Positions 43,124 through 52,637 are shown, counted from the stretch's first letter. The stretch is DNA of 64,000 nucleotides from an uncultured Roseibium sp. (GCF_963669205.1 NZ_OY769915.1:2826001-2890000); one strand, 5' to 3'. The notes: generated from the letters alone by a model not told the origin. Numbers and translations: made by a program.

Positions 43124-43884
43124 TGACAAAGAGCTTTATTGAAGGTCTCGCGACAGGGACGGCGACCCTCGCCGTTACCGTGGTTGTTCCCGCCAAGGAT
43201 GAAGCGCAGAACCTCCCGATCCTTCTCGATGAAATAGAGGCGGCGCTCCAGGGGCGCCGTTTTGAAGTGATTGTCGTCGACGACGGCTCGTCCGACGGAA
43301 CAGATATCGTCCTGCAGGATTATGCGGCCACGCATGATTGGCTCCGGCCTGTGCGGCATCAGACATCCTGCGGACAGAGCTGTGCGGTCAGAACAGGCCT
43401 GCACTATGCCCGCGGGAATGTCGTCGCCACGATTGATGGCGACGGTGAAAACGACCCGGTCTATATTCCGCAGCTTGTCGACGCGCTCGAAGAAGCGGGC
43501 GCGTCAACTGCCCTTGCAGCAGGACAGCGGCTCGGCCGCAAGGCAAGCCTGGCGAAGCGCTACGCATCGAAATTCGCCAACAAGATCCGCGGTGCGATCC
43601 TGAAAGACAAGACGCGGGACAGCGGCTGTGGTCTGAAGGCGCTGCGCCGCGATGTTTTCCTGCAATTGCCTTACTTCGACAGTTGGCACCGGTTCTTGCC
43701 CGCTCTTGTCATCCGGGAAGGTTTCGATGTCGTGCACATTGACGTTCAGGACCGGCAGCGGCGCCACGGTTCATCGAAATACGGGATTTTTGACCGCGCG
43801 CTGGTCGGTGTGCTTGATTTGTTCGGCGTCTGGTGGCTCAGGCGCCGGCGCAAGAAGGTGCCTTCCGTCCGGCCACTGACGTGA
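43123..43884 (+). CDS. glycosyltransferase family 2 (ArnC/DPMS-like)
   Basis: This protein of 253 residues starts at the ATG at 43123, overlapping the PAP2 stop. GT2 motifs: VVVPAKDEAQNLP, IVVDDGSSDGT, and TIDGDGENDP, which is the metal-binding DxD-like site. QRLGRKASLAKRYASKFAN and SGCGLKALRRDVF follow as in ArnC and dolichyl-phosphate mannose synthases. It would attach a sugar to polyprenyl phosphate at the cytoplasmic face, making the donor for the GT39 enzyme. Confidence 0.88.
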   Translation: MTKSFIEGLATGTATLAVTVVVPAKDEAQNLPILLDEIEAALQGRRFEVIVVDDGSSDGTDIVLQDYAATHDWLRPVRHQTSCGQSCAVRTGLHYARGNVVATIDGDGENDPVYIPQLVDALEEAGASTALAAGQRLGRKASLAKRYASKFANKIRGAILKDKTRDSGCGLKALRRDVFLQLPYFDSWHRFLPALVIREGFDVVHIDVQDRQRRHGSSKYGIFDRALVGVLDLFGVWWLRRRRKKVPSVRPLT

Positions 43885-43945
43885 CCGATTTCTGAAACAT
43901 CAAAATGACGGGTTTCATTCCCGACCGGACCAATTGGACCTGCCA

Positions 43946-44260
43946 ATGAGTGCTCTTTACGACTGGATCTACGCTGTTTTCGTCGAGCAATTCGATTTCT
44001 GGATCATCCTGGGCTTCTTCGCCCAGGCCATGTTCATGATGCGGTTCGTCATACAATGGATCGCGTCGGAACGCGTCGGCCGGTCCATTGTCCCGGTTGC
44101 CTTCTGGTTCTTTTCCGTTGCCGGCGGTTCGCTGCTGCTGATCTACGCAATTCAGCGCCAGGATCCAGTTTTCATCGCCGGGCAGGGGCTCGGTCTTATT
44201 ATCTACTTCAGAAATCTGTGGCTGATCTTCAAGGAAAAGCGAGAAGACCCGACCATCTGA
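43946..44260 (+). CDS. LAB_N (lipid A biosynthesis N-terminal domain) membrane protein
   Basis: This protein of 104 residues has three membrane helices and the LAB_N signature: WIILGFFAQAMFMMRFVIQWIASER, SIVPVAFWFFSVAGGSLLLIYAIQRQDPVFIAGQ and YFRNLWLIF. Small LAB_N proteins accompany GT2/GT39 genes for polyprenyl-linked sugar modification and may move the lipid carrier across the membrane. The ATG at 43946 is used; a TTG at 43934 is in frame. Confidence 0.87.
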   Translation: MSALYDWIYAVFVEQFDFWIILGFFAQAMFMMRFVIQWIASERVGRSIVPVAFWFFSVAGGSLLLIYAIQRQDPVFIAGQGLGLIIYFRNLWLIFKEKREDPTI

Positions 44261-44333
44261 TGCCGGCCGGCCTAAACTCCCTGTTTGGATCGGGGACGGT
44301 GCGGCCGCCTGTTGGGGGCCGCAGCCGGGTGCG

Positions 44334-45512
44334 CTAACCGAAAGCCTTTTCGAGGGCCTGGCTCAGATCGTTGATGAGATCCTCGGGGTCCTCCAGGCCG
44401 ATATGGAGCCGGATCGAACACAGACCCTCGTCGACCGGTATCACGGAGCGCAAGCTTTTGAGCTTGACCGGGATGGCGAGACTTTCAAATCCGCCCCAGG
44501 AGTATCCAAGCCCGAAGAGCTTGAGCGCGTTCAGAAACGCGTTTGACTGATCGCGTGTCGTTCCGGCGACGAAGTCGAAGGCGCAGAGGCCCGAAGCACC
44601 GCTGAAATCCCGCTTCCAGATCGCATGACCGGGATCCGTGTCCAGCCCCGGATATCTGATATGGGCGACAACGGGCTGGTCTTTCAGCCAGGCCAGGACA
44701 TCAAGCGTGTTGCGCTGATGCCGCTCAAGCCGGACGGACAGCGTGCGAAGACCGCGAAGTCCGAGATAGACGTCATCCGGCGCAACGTGGCTGCCCATGG
44801 CCCCGTGAAGGCTGTGCAGCCCGTCCCATGCCCGTTCGCTGGCCGCGATCGTGCCCAGCATGACGTCCGAATGGCCGACAATGTACTTGGTGCCGGCCTG
44901 GATCGAAACGTCGACACCGAGCGCTAACGGCTGGCAGAAAAGGGGAGACGCCCAGGTATTGTCCATCAGCACAATCGCCCCGATACCGTGCGCCGCTTCG
45001 GCAATCGCCGGAATGTCCTGCATCTCGAAGGTGAGGGACCCTGGGGCTTCGGTAAAGACCGCGGTTGTATTGGGCTTGAAAAGCGCCGCGACGTCTGCGC
45101 CGAGCGCCGGATCGTAATAATCGACCTGAACACCGAATTTCGGCAGAACCGTATCGGCGAAATGCCGCGTCGGATGATAGGCGGTATCGGTGATCAGGAT
45201 GTGGTCGCCCGATTTGACGCAGGACAGCACAGCCAGGGACACGGCATTCAGCCCGGAGTTGGCAAGAAGGACGCCTTCAGCGCCTTCAAGCTCCTTGACC
45301 GCCTCTTCGAGGGAAGCGGTCGTTGGGTTGCCGCGTCTTGCATAGGTGTATTTCTGCCCGCCCGGGCGCATGGTTTCGACATCGGGATACAGCACGGTCG
45401 ATGCGTGCACGACCGGCGGGTTCACGAAGCCATGGAAACTGGCGGGATCGCGCCCGGCATGCGCGAGCTTCGTATCGGCTTTCAGGGGTGTTTTGGGATT
45501 GATGTCTGACAT
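44334..45512 (-). CDS. metC: cystathionine beta-lyase
   Basis: This protein of 392 residues is a PLP enzyme of the Cys/Met metabolism family. Visible features are TYARRGNPTTASLEEAVKELEGAEG, AYHPTRHFADTVLP, VLMDNTWASP and the PLP lysine in SIQAGTKYIVGHSDVMLG. It cleaves cystathionine to homocysteine. The start at 45512 (MSDINPK) gives the usual family length; the upstream frame is an extension. MetB/MetC assignment follows the GHSDVMLG pattern of MetC-type proteins. Confidence 0.9.
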   Translation of the reverse strand: MSDINPKTPLKADTKLAHAGRDPASFHGFVNPPVVHASTVLYPDVETMRPGGQKYTYARRGNPTTASLEEAVKELEGAEGVLLANSGLNAVSLAVLSCVKSGDHILITDTAYHPTRHFADTVLPKFGVQVDYYDPALGADVAALFKPNTTAVFTEAPGSLTFEMQDIPAIAEAAHGIGAIVLMDNTWASPLFCQPLALGVDVSIQAGTKYIVGHSDVMLGTIAASERAWDGLHSLHGAMGSHVAPDDVYLGLRGLRTLSVRLERHQRNTLDVLAWLKDQPVVAHIRYPGLDTDPGHAIWKRDFSGASGLCAFDFVAGTTRDQSNAFLNALKLFGLGYSWGGFESLAIPVKLKSLRSVIPVDEGLCSIRLHIGLEDPEDLINDLSQALEKAFG

Positions 45513-45977
45513 GAGCGAAGGATTTCGGATTTGAGGGGAGTGATCCCGGGGTTGTACCCGGTAAAGAAGGCTTATTCCAGCCACGTCCGGCAGCTGTCAA
45601 CGGGGCGTCGGGAGTGAAGTCTGGGCGTCGGGTCTATTGATAACTTTGTTTTAAGGTTAACGCTGCGCAGCACAGGGAAAAAATGGAATGAACTCTTTTT
45701 GAGCATTGAATGATTTCGAAATAGCCATGTTCGCTATTTGTGCATACCAGGCCGCTCCATTTGGACGTTCTGTTGCGAAATTTGACGAGATAATGACAGC
45801 AAGTACTTGACCCGAACAGCCAAATGCCATCGTATGGGCGCGTTGGGTGGAACGGGAGAAATCTGGAGGAAGCCGCGCTGCGGCCAGCGCTCGTCCGCAA
45901 ACGAGACGCAGAAGAGGCCTCCCGCTGAGTTCCAACACTAAAAAAAAGTATGGGTAACAAATAAAGGCTGCATATCC
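45513..45977. other. promoter region between metC and aapJ
   Basis: This stretch of 465 bases holds no gene. The two genes are divergent, so it contains both promoters and a long leader for aapJ. Several small inverted repeats are visible but no clear operator or riboswitch fold could be assigned by eye. Confidence 0.45.
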
Positions 45978-46997
45978 ATGTCCAAAAAAATCCTTCCACT
46001 CGTTCTCGGCGCTGCAATGGGCGTCGCTGCTTCGACTGCTGCGGGTGCGACAACCTTGGAAGATGTCAAGGCGAAAGGCTTCATCCAGTGCGGTGTGAGC
46101 CAGGGTCTGCCGGGCTTCTCCAATCCGGATGCTCAGGGGAACTGGACCGGTCTCGACGTTGATCTCTGCCGCGCGATGGCCGCTGCAGTATTTGGCGACG
46201 CTACCGCTGTTAAATTCACTCCGCTGTCCGCCAAGGAGCGCTTCACGGCTCTGCAATCCGGTGAAGTCGACGTTCTGTCGCGCAACACCACCTGGACGAT
46301 GTCCCGTGACACCCAGCTCGGCCTGAACTTCGCCGGCGTAAACTACTACGACGGTCAGGGCTTCATGGTCCGCAAGGATCTCGGCGTGACATCCGCGCTT
46401 GAGCTGTCCGGCGCATCCGTGTGCACGAACACCGGTACGACGACCGAGCTGAACGTTGCCGACTATTTCCGTGCAAACAACATGCAGTACGAAATCGTAG
46501 CCTTTGAAAAGGCCGACGAAGTTGTGGCTGCTTATGATGCCGGTCGTTGCGACGTTTACACCACGGACGCTTCTGGCCTGTATGCACAGCGTCTGAAGCT
46601 GACCAACCCGGGCGATCACATGGTTCTGCCGGAAATCATTTCCAAAGAGCCTCTTGGTCCGGTTGTCCGTCAGGGCGACGATGAGTGGTTCAACATCGCA
46701 AAGTGGACCCTCAACGCGATGATCAACGCCGAAGAAATGGGCGTGACCTCCGCAAACGTTGACGACATGAAGGGTTCTGACAATCCTTCGGTCAAGCGTC
46801 TGCTGGGTGTCGAAGGTGCTTTCGGTGAAGGCATCGGCCTGTCCAACGACTGGGCGTACAACGTCATCAAGAACGTCGGCAACTACGCAGAAAGCTTCAA
46901 CGCTAACGTTGGTCCGGACACACCGCTCGGCATCTCCCGCGGCGTGAACGCACTGTGGAGCGATGGCGGCTTCCTCTACGCTCCGCCGGTACGCTAA
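45978..46997 (+). CDS. aapJ: general L-amino acid ABC transporter, substrate-binding protein
   Basis: This protein of 339 residues has a signal peptide (1-23, ending TAAGA) and the AapJ pattern: TLEDVKAKGFIQCGVSQGLPGFSNPDAQGNWTGLDVDLCRAMAAAVFGD, SGEVDVLSRNTTWTMSRD, and the long C-terminal tail ending in GGFLYAPPVR. It captures many L-amino acids in the periplasm for AapQMP. A long GC-rich hairpin lies after it, as expected for a highly expressed first gene. Confidence 0.95.
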   Translation: MSKKILPLVLGAAMGVAASTAAGATTLEDVKAKGFIQCGVSQGLPGFSNPDAQGNWTGLDVDLCRAMAAAVFGDATAVKFTPLSAKERFTALQSGEVDVLSRNTTWTMSRDTQLGLNFAGVNYYDGQGFMVRKDLGVTSALELSGASVCTNTGTTTELNVADYFRANNMQYEIVAFEKADEVVAAYDAGRCDVYTTDASGLYAQRLKLTNPGDHMVLPEIISKEPLGPVVRQGDDEWFNIAKWTLNAMINAEEMGVTSANVDDMKGSDNPSVKRLLGVEGAFGEGIGLSNDWAYNVIKNVGNYAESFNANVGPDTPLGISRGVNALWSDGGFLYAPPVR

Positions 46998-47020
46998 TCC
47001 TCATTCCTTGTGAGGAAAAA

Positions 47021-47047
47021 GGGGTTCCGGCAAATCGCCGGGACCCT
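47021..47047 (+). promoter_or_regulatory. intercistronic hairpin between aapJ and aapQ
   Basis: An 11-bp stem (GGGGTTCCGGC with GCCGGGACCCT, including two G-T pairs, 5-base loop) follows the aapJ stop. It lacks a T run, so it may stabilise the aapJ message or reduce read-through rather than end transcription, helping to make more binding protein than permease. Confidence 0.55.
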
Positions 47048-47216
47048 CAATAAAACAAATCCGCGCATCACAAACCGGAAAACCGGTGAACGCGTGGGGG
47101 AACACCTGCTTCATAAGCCGATAGGGAGCACGCACCAGCGTGTTGCAGAAGCAGATAAAACGTGAAAGAGACGAGGCGACAGGCCAGGCTCTTTTCGTGA
47201 ACTTGGGCGAGGTTCT

Positions 47217-48431
47217 ATGTCAGTAATGGAGCAGGACTCGGCGGGGGCGCCGGCGCGTGCTTCGCTGATGAACGATCCAAAAGTCCGCGGCTATTTCTAT
47301 CAGATACTTCTGATAGTGCTGCTGCTGACCTTCGGATACATCATCGTGACGAACACAATCGCCAACCTGGAACGGCAGAATATTGCCTCTGGTTGGGGAT
47401 TTCTTGAGAATACTGCCGGCTTCGGCATTATTCAGTCGCTTGTACCATACGCGGAAACGTCGAGTTATGGACAAGCCATCTTTGTGGGTTTCCTGAATAC
47501 GGTTCTGGTTGCGGTCGTCGGCATTTTCGTCGCGACGATCATAGGCTTCCTTGTCGGTATCGCGCGACTTTCGAACAACTGGGTCATCAGCCGCATTGCC
47601 TATTGCTATGTCGAACTGATCAGGAACGTTCCGCTGCTTCTGCAGATCTTCTTCTGGTATTTTGCGGTTCTGCGCGCGGTTCCCGGAAAGCGGGAAAAGT
47701 GGTCGCTCTTCGACACGTTCCACCTGAACATCGCAGGCTTGCGCGGTCCGAAGCCAATCTGGGAGCCGGGCGCGGAATTCATCGGCTACGCGCTGATCAT
47801 CGCGATTGTCGCCTCCATTTTCGTGTCCCGGTGGGCGCGAAAGCGTCAGGAAGAAACAGGTGAGCAATTCCCGGTTTTCTGGACCGGCCTCGGGCTGATC
47901 ATCGGTCTGCCGCTGATCACCTACTTCGTCACCGGCATGCCGATGACGCTGGAACACCCGAACTTCGTGGAGACGGGACCGGCGCTGCGCAGGGGATTTC
48001 AGCTTGGTGTCGGACTCAACCTCATTCCGGAATTTCTCGCTCTGACGGCTGCGCTTGCGATCTATACCGCCGCCTTCATTGCGGAAATTGTGCGCGCGGG
48101 TATTCAGGCGGTCAGTCATGGACAGACGGAGGCTTCGCATGCCCTCGGTCTGCGCCAGGGACCGACGCTGCGTCTGGTGATCATCCCGCAGGCAATGCGC
48201 GTGATCATTCCGCCGCTGACAAGTCAGTATCTGAACCTGACGAAAAACTCGTCGCTTGCAGTCGCTATTGCGTTTCCCGACCTGGTATCGGTGGGAGGCA
48301 CCGTGCTCAACCAGACCGGTCAGGCAATCGAAATCATCGGTATCTGGATGGCGGTCTATCTGTCCCTCAGCCTGATTACATCGGCCTTCATGAACTGGTA
48401 CAACCAGCGCATGGCGCTCGTGGAAAGATAG
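47217..48431 (+). CDS. aapQ: general L-amino acid ABC transporter, permease
   Basis: This protein of 404 residues is a large His/Glu/Gln/Arg-type permease. The HisM-like domain (about 90-395) has FLNTVLVAVVGIFVATIIGFLVGIARLS, the ELIRNVPLLLQIFFWY motif and the docking loop EIVRAGIQAVSHGQTEASHALGLRQGPTLRLVIIPQAMRVIIPPLTSQY. The extra length with a big central insertion is typical of AapQ. It pairs with AapM to form the channel. The ATG has GAGG upstream. Confidence 0.95.
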   Translation: MSVMEQDSAGAPARASLMNDPKVRGYFYQILLIVLLLTFGYIIVTNTIANLERQNIASGWGFLENTAGFGIIQSLVPYAETSSYGQAIFVGFLNTVLVAVVGIFVATIIGFLVGIARLSNNWVISRIAYCYVELIRNVPLLLQIFFWYFAVLRAVPGKREKWSLFDTFHLNIAGLRGPKPIWEPGAEFIGYALIIAIVASIFVSRWARKRQEETGEQFPVFWTGLGLIIGLPLITYFVTGMPMTLEHPNFVETGPALRRGFQLGVGLNLIPEFLALTAALAIYTAAFIAEIVRAGIQAVSHGQTEASHALGLRQGPTLRLVIIPQAMRVIIPPLTSQYLNLTKNSSLAVAIAFPDLVSVGGTVLNQTGQAIEIIGIWMAVYLSLSLITSAFMNWYNQRMALVER

Positions 48432-48443
48432 GGAGCGCACATC

Positions 48444-49595
48444 ATGGCTAACACAGATATCTTTCAGATAAGAACAGAAGAGGCGCCGACATTGCCGGCG
48501 CCGGTGTCCACCACCGGCGTGATCGGATGGATGCGCAAGAACCTGTTCTCTTCGGTTCCGAACACGATCCTGACGGTTATCGGGATCCTGCTCGCTTACT
48601 CGATCATTGCACCCTTTATCCAGTTTGCGTTCGTTGACGCTATCTGGACGGGGGAGAACCGCGAGGCCTGCCTGCCTCAGGACGGCGGTCATGGAGGCGC
48701 GTGCTGGGCATATGTCGAGGCATATTTCCCGCAGTTCATCTATGGCCGGTACCCGTCCGCCGAGACATGGCGCGTTGATATCGTCTATGCGCTCTTCGCG
48801 ATTCTGCTGGTGCCGCTTGCCATCCCGGGCGCACCGTTCAAGCGGACCAATGCCATCCTGTTCCTGGTGGTTTTCCCGATCGTGGCGTACTTCCTGCTCA
48901 CCGGTCTTGTCATCGGTGACACGGTCGTGCTTCCGATCGTTGAGACCGCGGTTTGGGGCGGCCTGCTTGTCACGCTTGTGATCGCGGTCACCGGGATCGT
49001 CGCATCCCTGCCTCTGGGCATTGCACTCGCGCTCGGCCGGCGGTCGCAAATGCCGATCATCAAGCTGGTCTCGATCATCTTTATCGAGTTCTGGCGCGGT
49101 GTTCCGCTCATCACGGTGCTGTTCATGTCGTCGGTGATGCTTCCGCTGTTCCTTCCCGAAGGCGTAACGTTCGACAAGTTGCTGCGCGTTCTGATCGGTG
49201 TGACGCTGTTCTCCGCAGCGTATATGGCGGAAGTGGTTCGCGGCGGCCTGCAGGCCATTCCCAAGGGACAGTATGAAGGGGCGATGGCACTGGGTTTGCG
49301 GTTCTGGCCAATGATGTATCTCATCATTCTTCCCCAGGCGCTGAAACTCGTGATCCCTGGCATCGTCAACACCTTCATCGGCTTGTTCAAGGATACCACC
49401 CTGGTTCTGATCGTCGGCATGTTCGATCTTCTCGGTCAGATCCAGTCGTCCTTTACAGATCCCACCTGGTCAACGCCCAGCCAGGGCCACACCGGGTATC
49501 TGTTCGCGGCGATCGTATTCTTCGTGTTCTGTTTCGGTATGTCGCGATACTCCATCTTCATGGAGAACAAACTTCATACCGGACACAAACGCTAA
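48444..49595 (+). CDS. aapM: general L-amino acid ABC transporter, permease
   Basis: This protein of 383 residues is the second permease, starting 12 bases after aapQ. It has an N-terminal membrane helix, a periplasmic loop with several Cys (EACLPQDGGHGGACWAY), then the permease domain with IEFWRGVPLITVLFMSS and EVVRGGLQAIPKGQYEGAMALGLRFWPMMYLIILPQALKLVIPGIVN. These features are typical of AapM. Confidence 0.95.
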   Translation: MANTDIFQIRTEEAPTLPAPVSTTGVIGWMRKNLFSSVPNTILTVIGILLAYSIIAPFIQFAFVDAIWTGENREACLPQDGGHGGACWAYVEAYFPQFIYGRYPSAETWRVDIVYALFAILLVPLAIPGAPFKRTNAILFLVVFPIVAYFLLTGLVIGDTVVLPIVETAVWGGLLVTLVIAVTGIVASLPLGIALALGRRSQMPIIKLVSIIFIEFWRGVPLITVLFMSSVMLPLFLPEGVTFDKLLRVLIGVTLFSAAYMAEVVRGGLQAIPKGQYEGAMALGLRFWPMMYLIILPQALKLVIPGIVNTFIGLFKDTTLVLIVGMFDLLGQIQSSFTDPTWSTPSQGHTGYLFAAIVFFVFCFGMSRYSIFMENKLHTGHKR

Positions 49596-49662
49596 CGAAC
49601 TGCAGCCGGAGCGCGCGCATCGCCGCAGCGCTCCGGTCCTTTGAAATTTTTGGAGTGAACCC

Positions 49663-50466
49663 ATGAGTGAAAATGCAGTAAACGCGGAAGAACTCGCCGC
49701 CGACCGTTCAAAAATGCAAGTGTCCGATACGGATGTTGCGATCGAAATCAACAACATGAACAAGTGGTACGGCGATTTCCACGTTCTCCGCGACATCAAT
49801 CTGAAGGTGATGCGCGGCGAACGGATCGTTATCTGCGGACCTTCGGGCTCCGGCAAGTCGACGATGATCCGCTGCATCAACCGGCTGGAAGAACACCAGG
49901 CCGGCCAGATCCTTGTTGACGGAATCGAGTTGACGAACGATCTGAAAAAGATCGACGAGATCCGCCGGGAAGTCGGCATGTGCTTTCAGCACTTCAACCT
50001 GTTCCCGCATCTGACCATCCTGGAAAACTGCACGCTGGCGCCGATCTGGGTACGCAAGATGCCGAAGAAGGAAGCTGAAGATGTCGCGATGCACTATCTT
50101 GAGCGCGTGAAGATCCCCGAGCAGGCCCTGAAATATCCAGGCCAGCTTTCCGGTGGTCAGCAGCAGCGCGTTGCGATTGCGCGCTCCTTGTGCATGAACC
50201 CCAAGATCATGCTGTTCGATGAGCCGACATCGGCCCTCGACCCGGAAATGATCAAGGAAGTTCTCGACGTGATGGTCGGTCTTGCCGAGGAAGGCATGAC
50301 CATGCTCTGCGTCACCCACGAGATGGGCTTTGCCCGCAAGGTCGCGAACCGCGTGATCTTCATGGATGCCGGCCAGATCGTTGAACAGAACGAGCCGGAA
50401 GACTTCTTCGTGAACCCGCAACACGAGCGCACGAAGCTCTTCCTGAGCCAGATCCTGCATCACTGA
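49663..50466 (+). CDS. aapP: general L-amino acid ABC transporter, ATP-binding protein
   Basis: This protein of 267 residues carries Walker A GPSGSGKST, Q-loop MCFQHFNLFPHLT, signature LSGGQQQRVAIARSL, Walker B IMLFDEPTSALDP and H-loop CVTHEMGFARKVANRV. It is the ATPase of AapJQM and is followed by a strong terminator. Confidence 0.96.
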   Translation: MSENAVNAEELAADRSKMQVSDTDVAIEINNMNKWYGDFHVLRDINLKVMRGERIVICGPSGSGKSTMIRCINRLEEHQAGQILVDGIELTNDLKKIDEIRREVGMCFQHFNLFPHLTILENCTLAPIWVRKMPKKEAEDVAMHYLERVKIPEQALKYPGQLSGGQQQRVAIARSLCMNPKIMLFDEPTSALDPEMIKEVLDVMVGLAEEGMTMLCVTHEMGFARKVANRVIFMDAGQIVEQNEPEDFFVNPQHERTKLFLSQILHH

Positions 50467-50490
50467 TCGCGGGCGTCACCAACAACCGCA

Positions 50491-50530
50491 AAGGCCCTGG
50501 AACGCGAGTTCCAGGGCCTTTTCTGTTTTT
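50491..50530 (+). terminator. rho-independent terminator of the aap operon
   Basis: A perfect 12-bp stem AAGGCCCTGGAA/TTCCAGGGCCTT with a 6-base loop is followed by TTCTGTTTTT, 24 bases after the aapP stop. Confidence 0.95.
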
Positions 50531-50569
50531 CCGAAGATGTTTGCCGGATGAGGTCAGGGCGAAAGCCCG

Positions 50570-51415
50570 TCACGGTTCTCCGGTCACGACCTCCGTATCG
50601 TCGCGTCCGCCCCATTCGGTCCAGGAACCGTCATAAACGCTTACATCCCGGACGCCGAGGACGGTCAGTCCAAGCGTCAGGATCGCGGCCGTCACGCCTG
50701 AGCCGCAGGTCGTGGTAATCGGTTTCTGCAGATCGACACCGGCGTCCTTGTAGATCGTTTCGAGGTCGGTGCGTGCGCGAAATGTTCCGTCTTCTTTGAT
50801 CAGCTGCGTGAAGGGGAGATTGAGTGCATTCGGCATATGGCCCTGACGCAGTCCCGCTCTGGGCTCGGGTGCGGTACCGGCAAAGCGATCTGCGGACCTT
50901 GCATCCAGCAACTGTCGGTCTCTCGTCTCGGTCGAGCGCCGGACTTGCGCCAGATTGGCGACAGCGCCGTGATTGAGCCGGGAGGTGAAGTGGCTTTGCG
51001 GCTTGCGCGGCACGTCGTCCGTGAAGGGCCTGTTTTCTGCGCGCCACTTCGGAAAGCCGCCATCCAGCACATAGACGCTGTCGGCACCCATCGTGCGCAG
51101 GGTCCACCAGACCCGTGGTGCGGAATAGAAACCGAAATCGTCATAGACGACGATCGTCTGCCCGTCGCCGATCCCGAGCTTGCGCATGGCTGAGGAAAAA
51201 ACGTGAGGTGGAGGCAGCATGTGCGGCAGATCGCTGTTCTTGTCGCAGATCTCGTTGACATCGAAGAACACCGCACCGGGGATGTGCGCGTTGGGGTAGA
51301 CCGGCGGCGCATCAGGATGCGTGACCGGTGGCATCCAGGCGTTGACGACCGCAAGATCCGGGGAGTCGAGATGATCGGCCAGCCATTGGGTTGAAACAAG
51401 CGGGTGGTCGGACAT
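50570..51415 (-). CDS. sseA: 3-mercaptopyruvate sulfurtransferase (rhodanese family)
   Basis: This protein of 281 residues has two rhodanese domains. The first is inactive (about 5-125); the second ends with the active loop CGSGVTA (Cys237), the form typical of mercaptopyruvate sulfurtransferases. It transfers sulfur from 3-mercaptopyruvate to thiols or cyanide. It is upstream of the GFA gene's opposite partner set, on the minus strand, nine bases downstream of the GFA stop. Confidence 0.9.
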   Translation of the reverse strand: MSDHPLVSTQWLADHLDSPDLAVVNAWMPPVTHPDAPPVYPNAHIPGAVFFDVNEICDKNSDLPHMLPPPHVFSSAMRKLGIGDGQTIVVYDDFGFYSAPRVWWTLRTMGADSVYVLDGGFPKWRAENRPFTDDVPRKPQSHFTSRLNHGAVANLAQVRRSTETRDRQLLDARSADRFAGTAPEPRAGLRQGHMPNALNLPFTQLIKEDGTFRARTDLETIYKDAGVDLQKPITTTCGSGVTAAILTLGLTVLGVRDVSVYDGSWTEWGGRDDTEVVTGEP

Positions 51416-51424
51416 TGAAACTCC

Positions 51425-51898
51425 TCAACTCTGGTAGAGCCCTTTGGACTTGTGCCATTCCTCAATGGACAAATCGGGATAGGTCTTGAAGTGGACGTGA
51501 CCGATGCCGAGCGGCACCTCGATCCAGTCGGGCTTGTAATCAAGCATGATATGGACGGTTTCAGGCGGCTTTGGCAAGGGGGTGTCAATGACCCCGGCAT
51601 GCGGATGAACCAGATCCGGCCAACGTGGGTCCCAGACCCAGAGATGCGTCCCGCATCGTTTGCAGAAGTGCCGTTCGGCAGGGCTCTGCGTGCCGTCGAT
51701 TTCGGCGTGATAAACGGCTTTCGCGTCTGTTCCTTCTGTTTTCAGACTGTCGGCATCACCCATGAGGTTGATCGCGTATCCACCGCTGCCGCCAACCTTG
51801 CGGCAGATGGAACAGTAGCAGCGCATGTAGGGGTAGGGAGCCTTGCTCTCCAGCTCAAACCGGATCGCCTTGCAATGACAACTGCCGGAAAGGTGCAT
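51425..51898 (-). CDS. GFA/CENP-V-family zinc protein
   Basis: This protein of 157 residues starts at the ATG at 51898 with GGAGA upstream. It has the zinc ligands of the glutathione-dependent formaldehyde-activating family: SGSCHCKAIRF, MRCYCSICRKVGGSGG and HFCKRCGTHLW. The family is named for a formaldehyde role that is uncertain for most members. It lies between alaX and sseA on one strand, so they are probably co-transcribed. Confidence 0.9.
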   Translation of the reverse strand: MHLSGSCHCKAIRFELESKAPYPYMRCYCSICRKVGGSGGYAINLMGDADSLKTEGTDAKAVYHAEIDGTQSPAERHFCKRCGTHLWVWDPRWPDLVHPHAGVIDTPLPKPPETVHIMLDYKPDWIEVPLGIGHVHFKTYPDLSIEEWHKSKGLYQS

Positions 51899-51920
51899 GA
51901 TCTTGTCTCCTTTTCGCCGT

Positions 51921-52637
51921 TCAGTCCGTGAGACGAATGCGAACCCTTCTGTTCTGTTTGCCTTTCTTTTCGGTTTTACCGATCGAAAGTTCCCCGATTT
52001 CCGAGGTTCTGGAAACGTGAGTGCCGCCGCACGGCTGAAGATCGACGTCCTTTCCGATCCGAACCAGCCTGACCCGGCCGGAGCCCCTGGGCGGTTTGAC
52101 CGACATGGTTTTGACGAGCTCCGGATTGGCGTCGAGTTCTTCGTCGGTGATCCACTCCGTGGTGACCTCGTGATCGCCGGCCGCGAGGTCGTTGAGCACC
52201 TGATACAAGGTGTCCTTGTCCACCGTTTCGTCACCCATGTCGAAATCAAGACGACCTTCCATGTCGCCTATCTGGCCGCCTGTGACTGGAAAGGGCAGGG
52301 CGACGGAGAGCAGGTGCAGCGCCGTGTGGACCCGCATCATCCTGTAGCGTCGCGCCCAATCGACATGTGCGACCACCTCGCTACCCGGTTCCGGCAGAGA
52401 TTGGCCATCTGAGGGAACATGAACAATGGACATCCGGTCGGCGTCATAGACGGTCGTCGCAATCTCGATCTGCGTCCCGTCGGCAAGCTCAAGGTGGCCG
52501 CTGTCACCGGGCTGGCCGCCGCCGGTGGCGTAGAAGACGGTTCGATCAAGCAGGAGACCGCCGCGCTCGTTGACCCCCGTCACCTTTGCTTCGCACGTGC
52601 GCAGGTAGGCGTCGTCACGAAACAGGGGTGTGGTCAT
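51921..52637 (-). CDS. alanyl-tRNA editing protein (AlaX)
   Basis: This protein of 238 residues has the AlaX editing motifs: HTALH (HxxxH) and CGGTH (CxxxH), which bind zinc and hydrolyse Ser- or Gly-tRNA(Ala), and the glycine-rich YATGGGQPGDSGHL at its N-terminus. The length with an N-terminal barrel fits the AlaX-M form. First gene of a possible alaX-GFA-sseA transcript. Confidence 0.9.
   Translation of the reverse strand: MTTPLFRDDAYLRTCEAKVTGVNERGGLLLDRTVFYATGGGQPGDSGHLELADGTQIEIATTVYDADRMSIVHVPSDGQSLPEPGSEVVAHVDWARRYRMMRVHTALHLLSVALPFPVTGGQIGDMEGRLDFDMGDETVDKDTLYQVLNDLAAGDHEVTTEWITDEELDANPELVKTMSVKPPRGSGRVRLVRIGKDVDLQPCGGTHVSRTSEIGELSIGKTEKKGKQNRRVRIRLTD

Noticed and set aside
42140..43129. 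329-codon minus-strand frame
   Set aside because: It mirrors the PAP2 phosphatase gene, whose motifs are complete, and its own composition is unlike a protein.
47220..49049. 609-codon open frame on the minus strand
   Set aside because: It lies wholly opposite aapQ and aapM, is very rich in Arg, Asp and Gln, has no family features and is a shadow of the high-GC codon usage of those genes.
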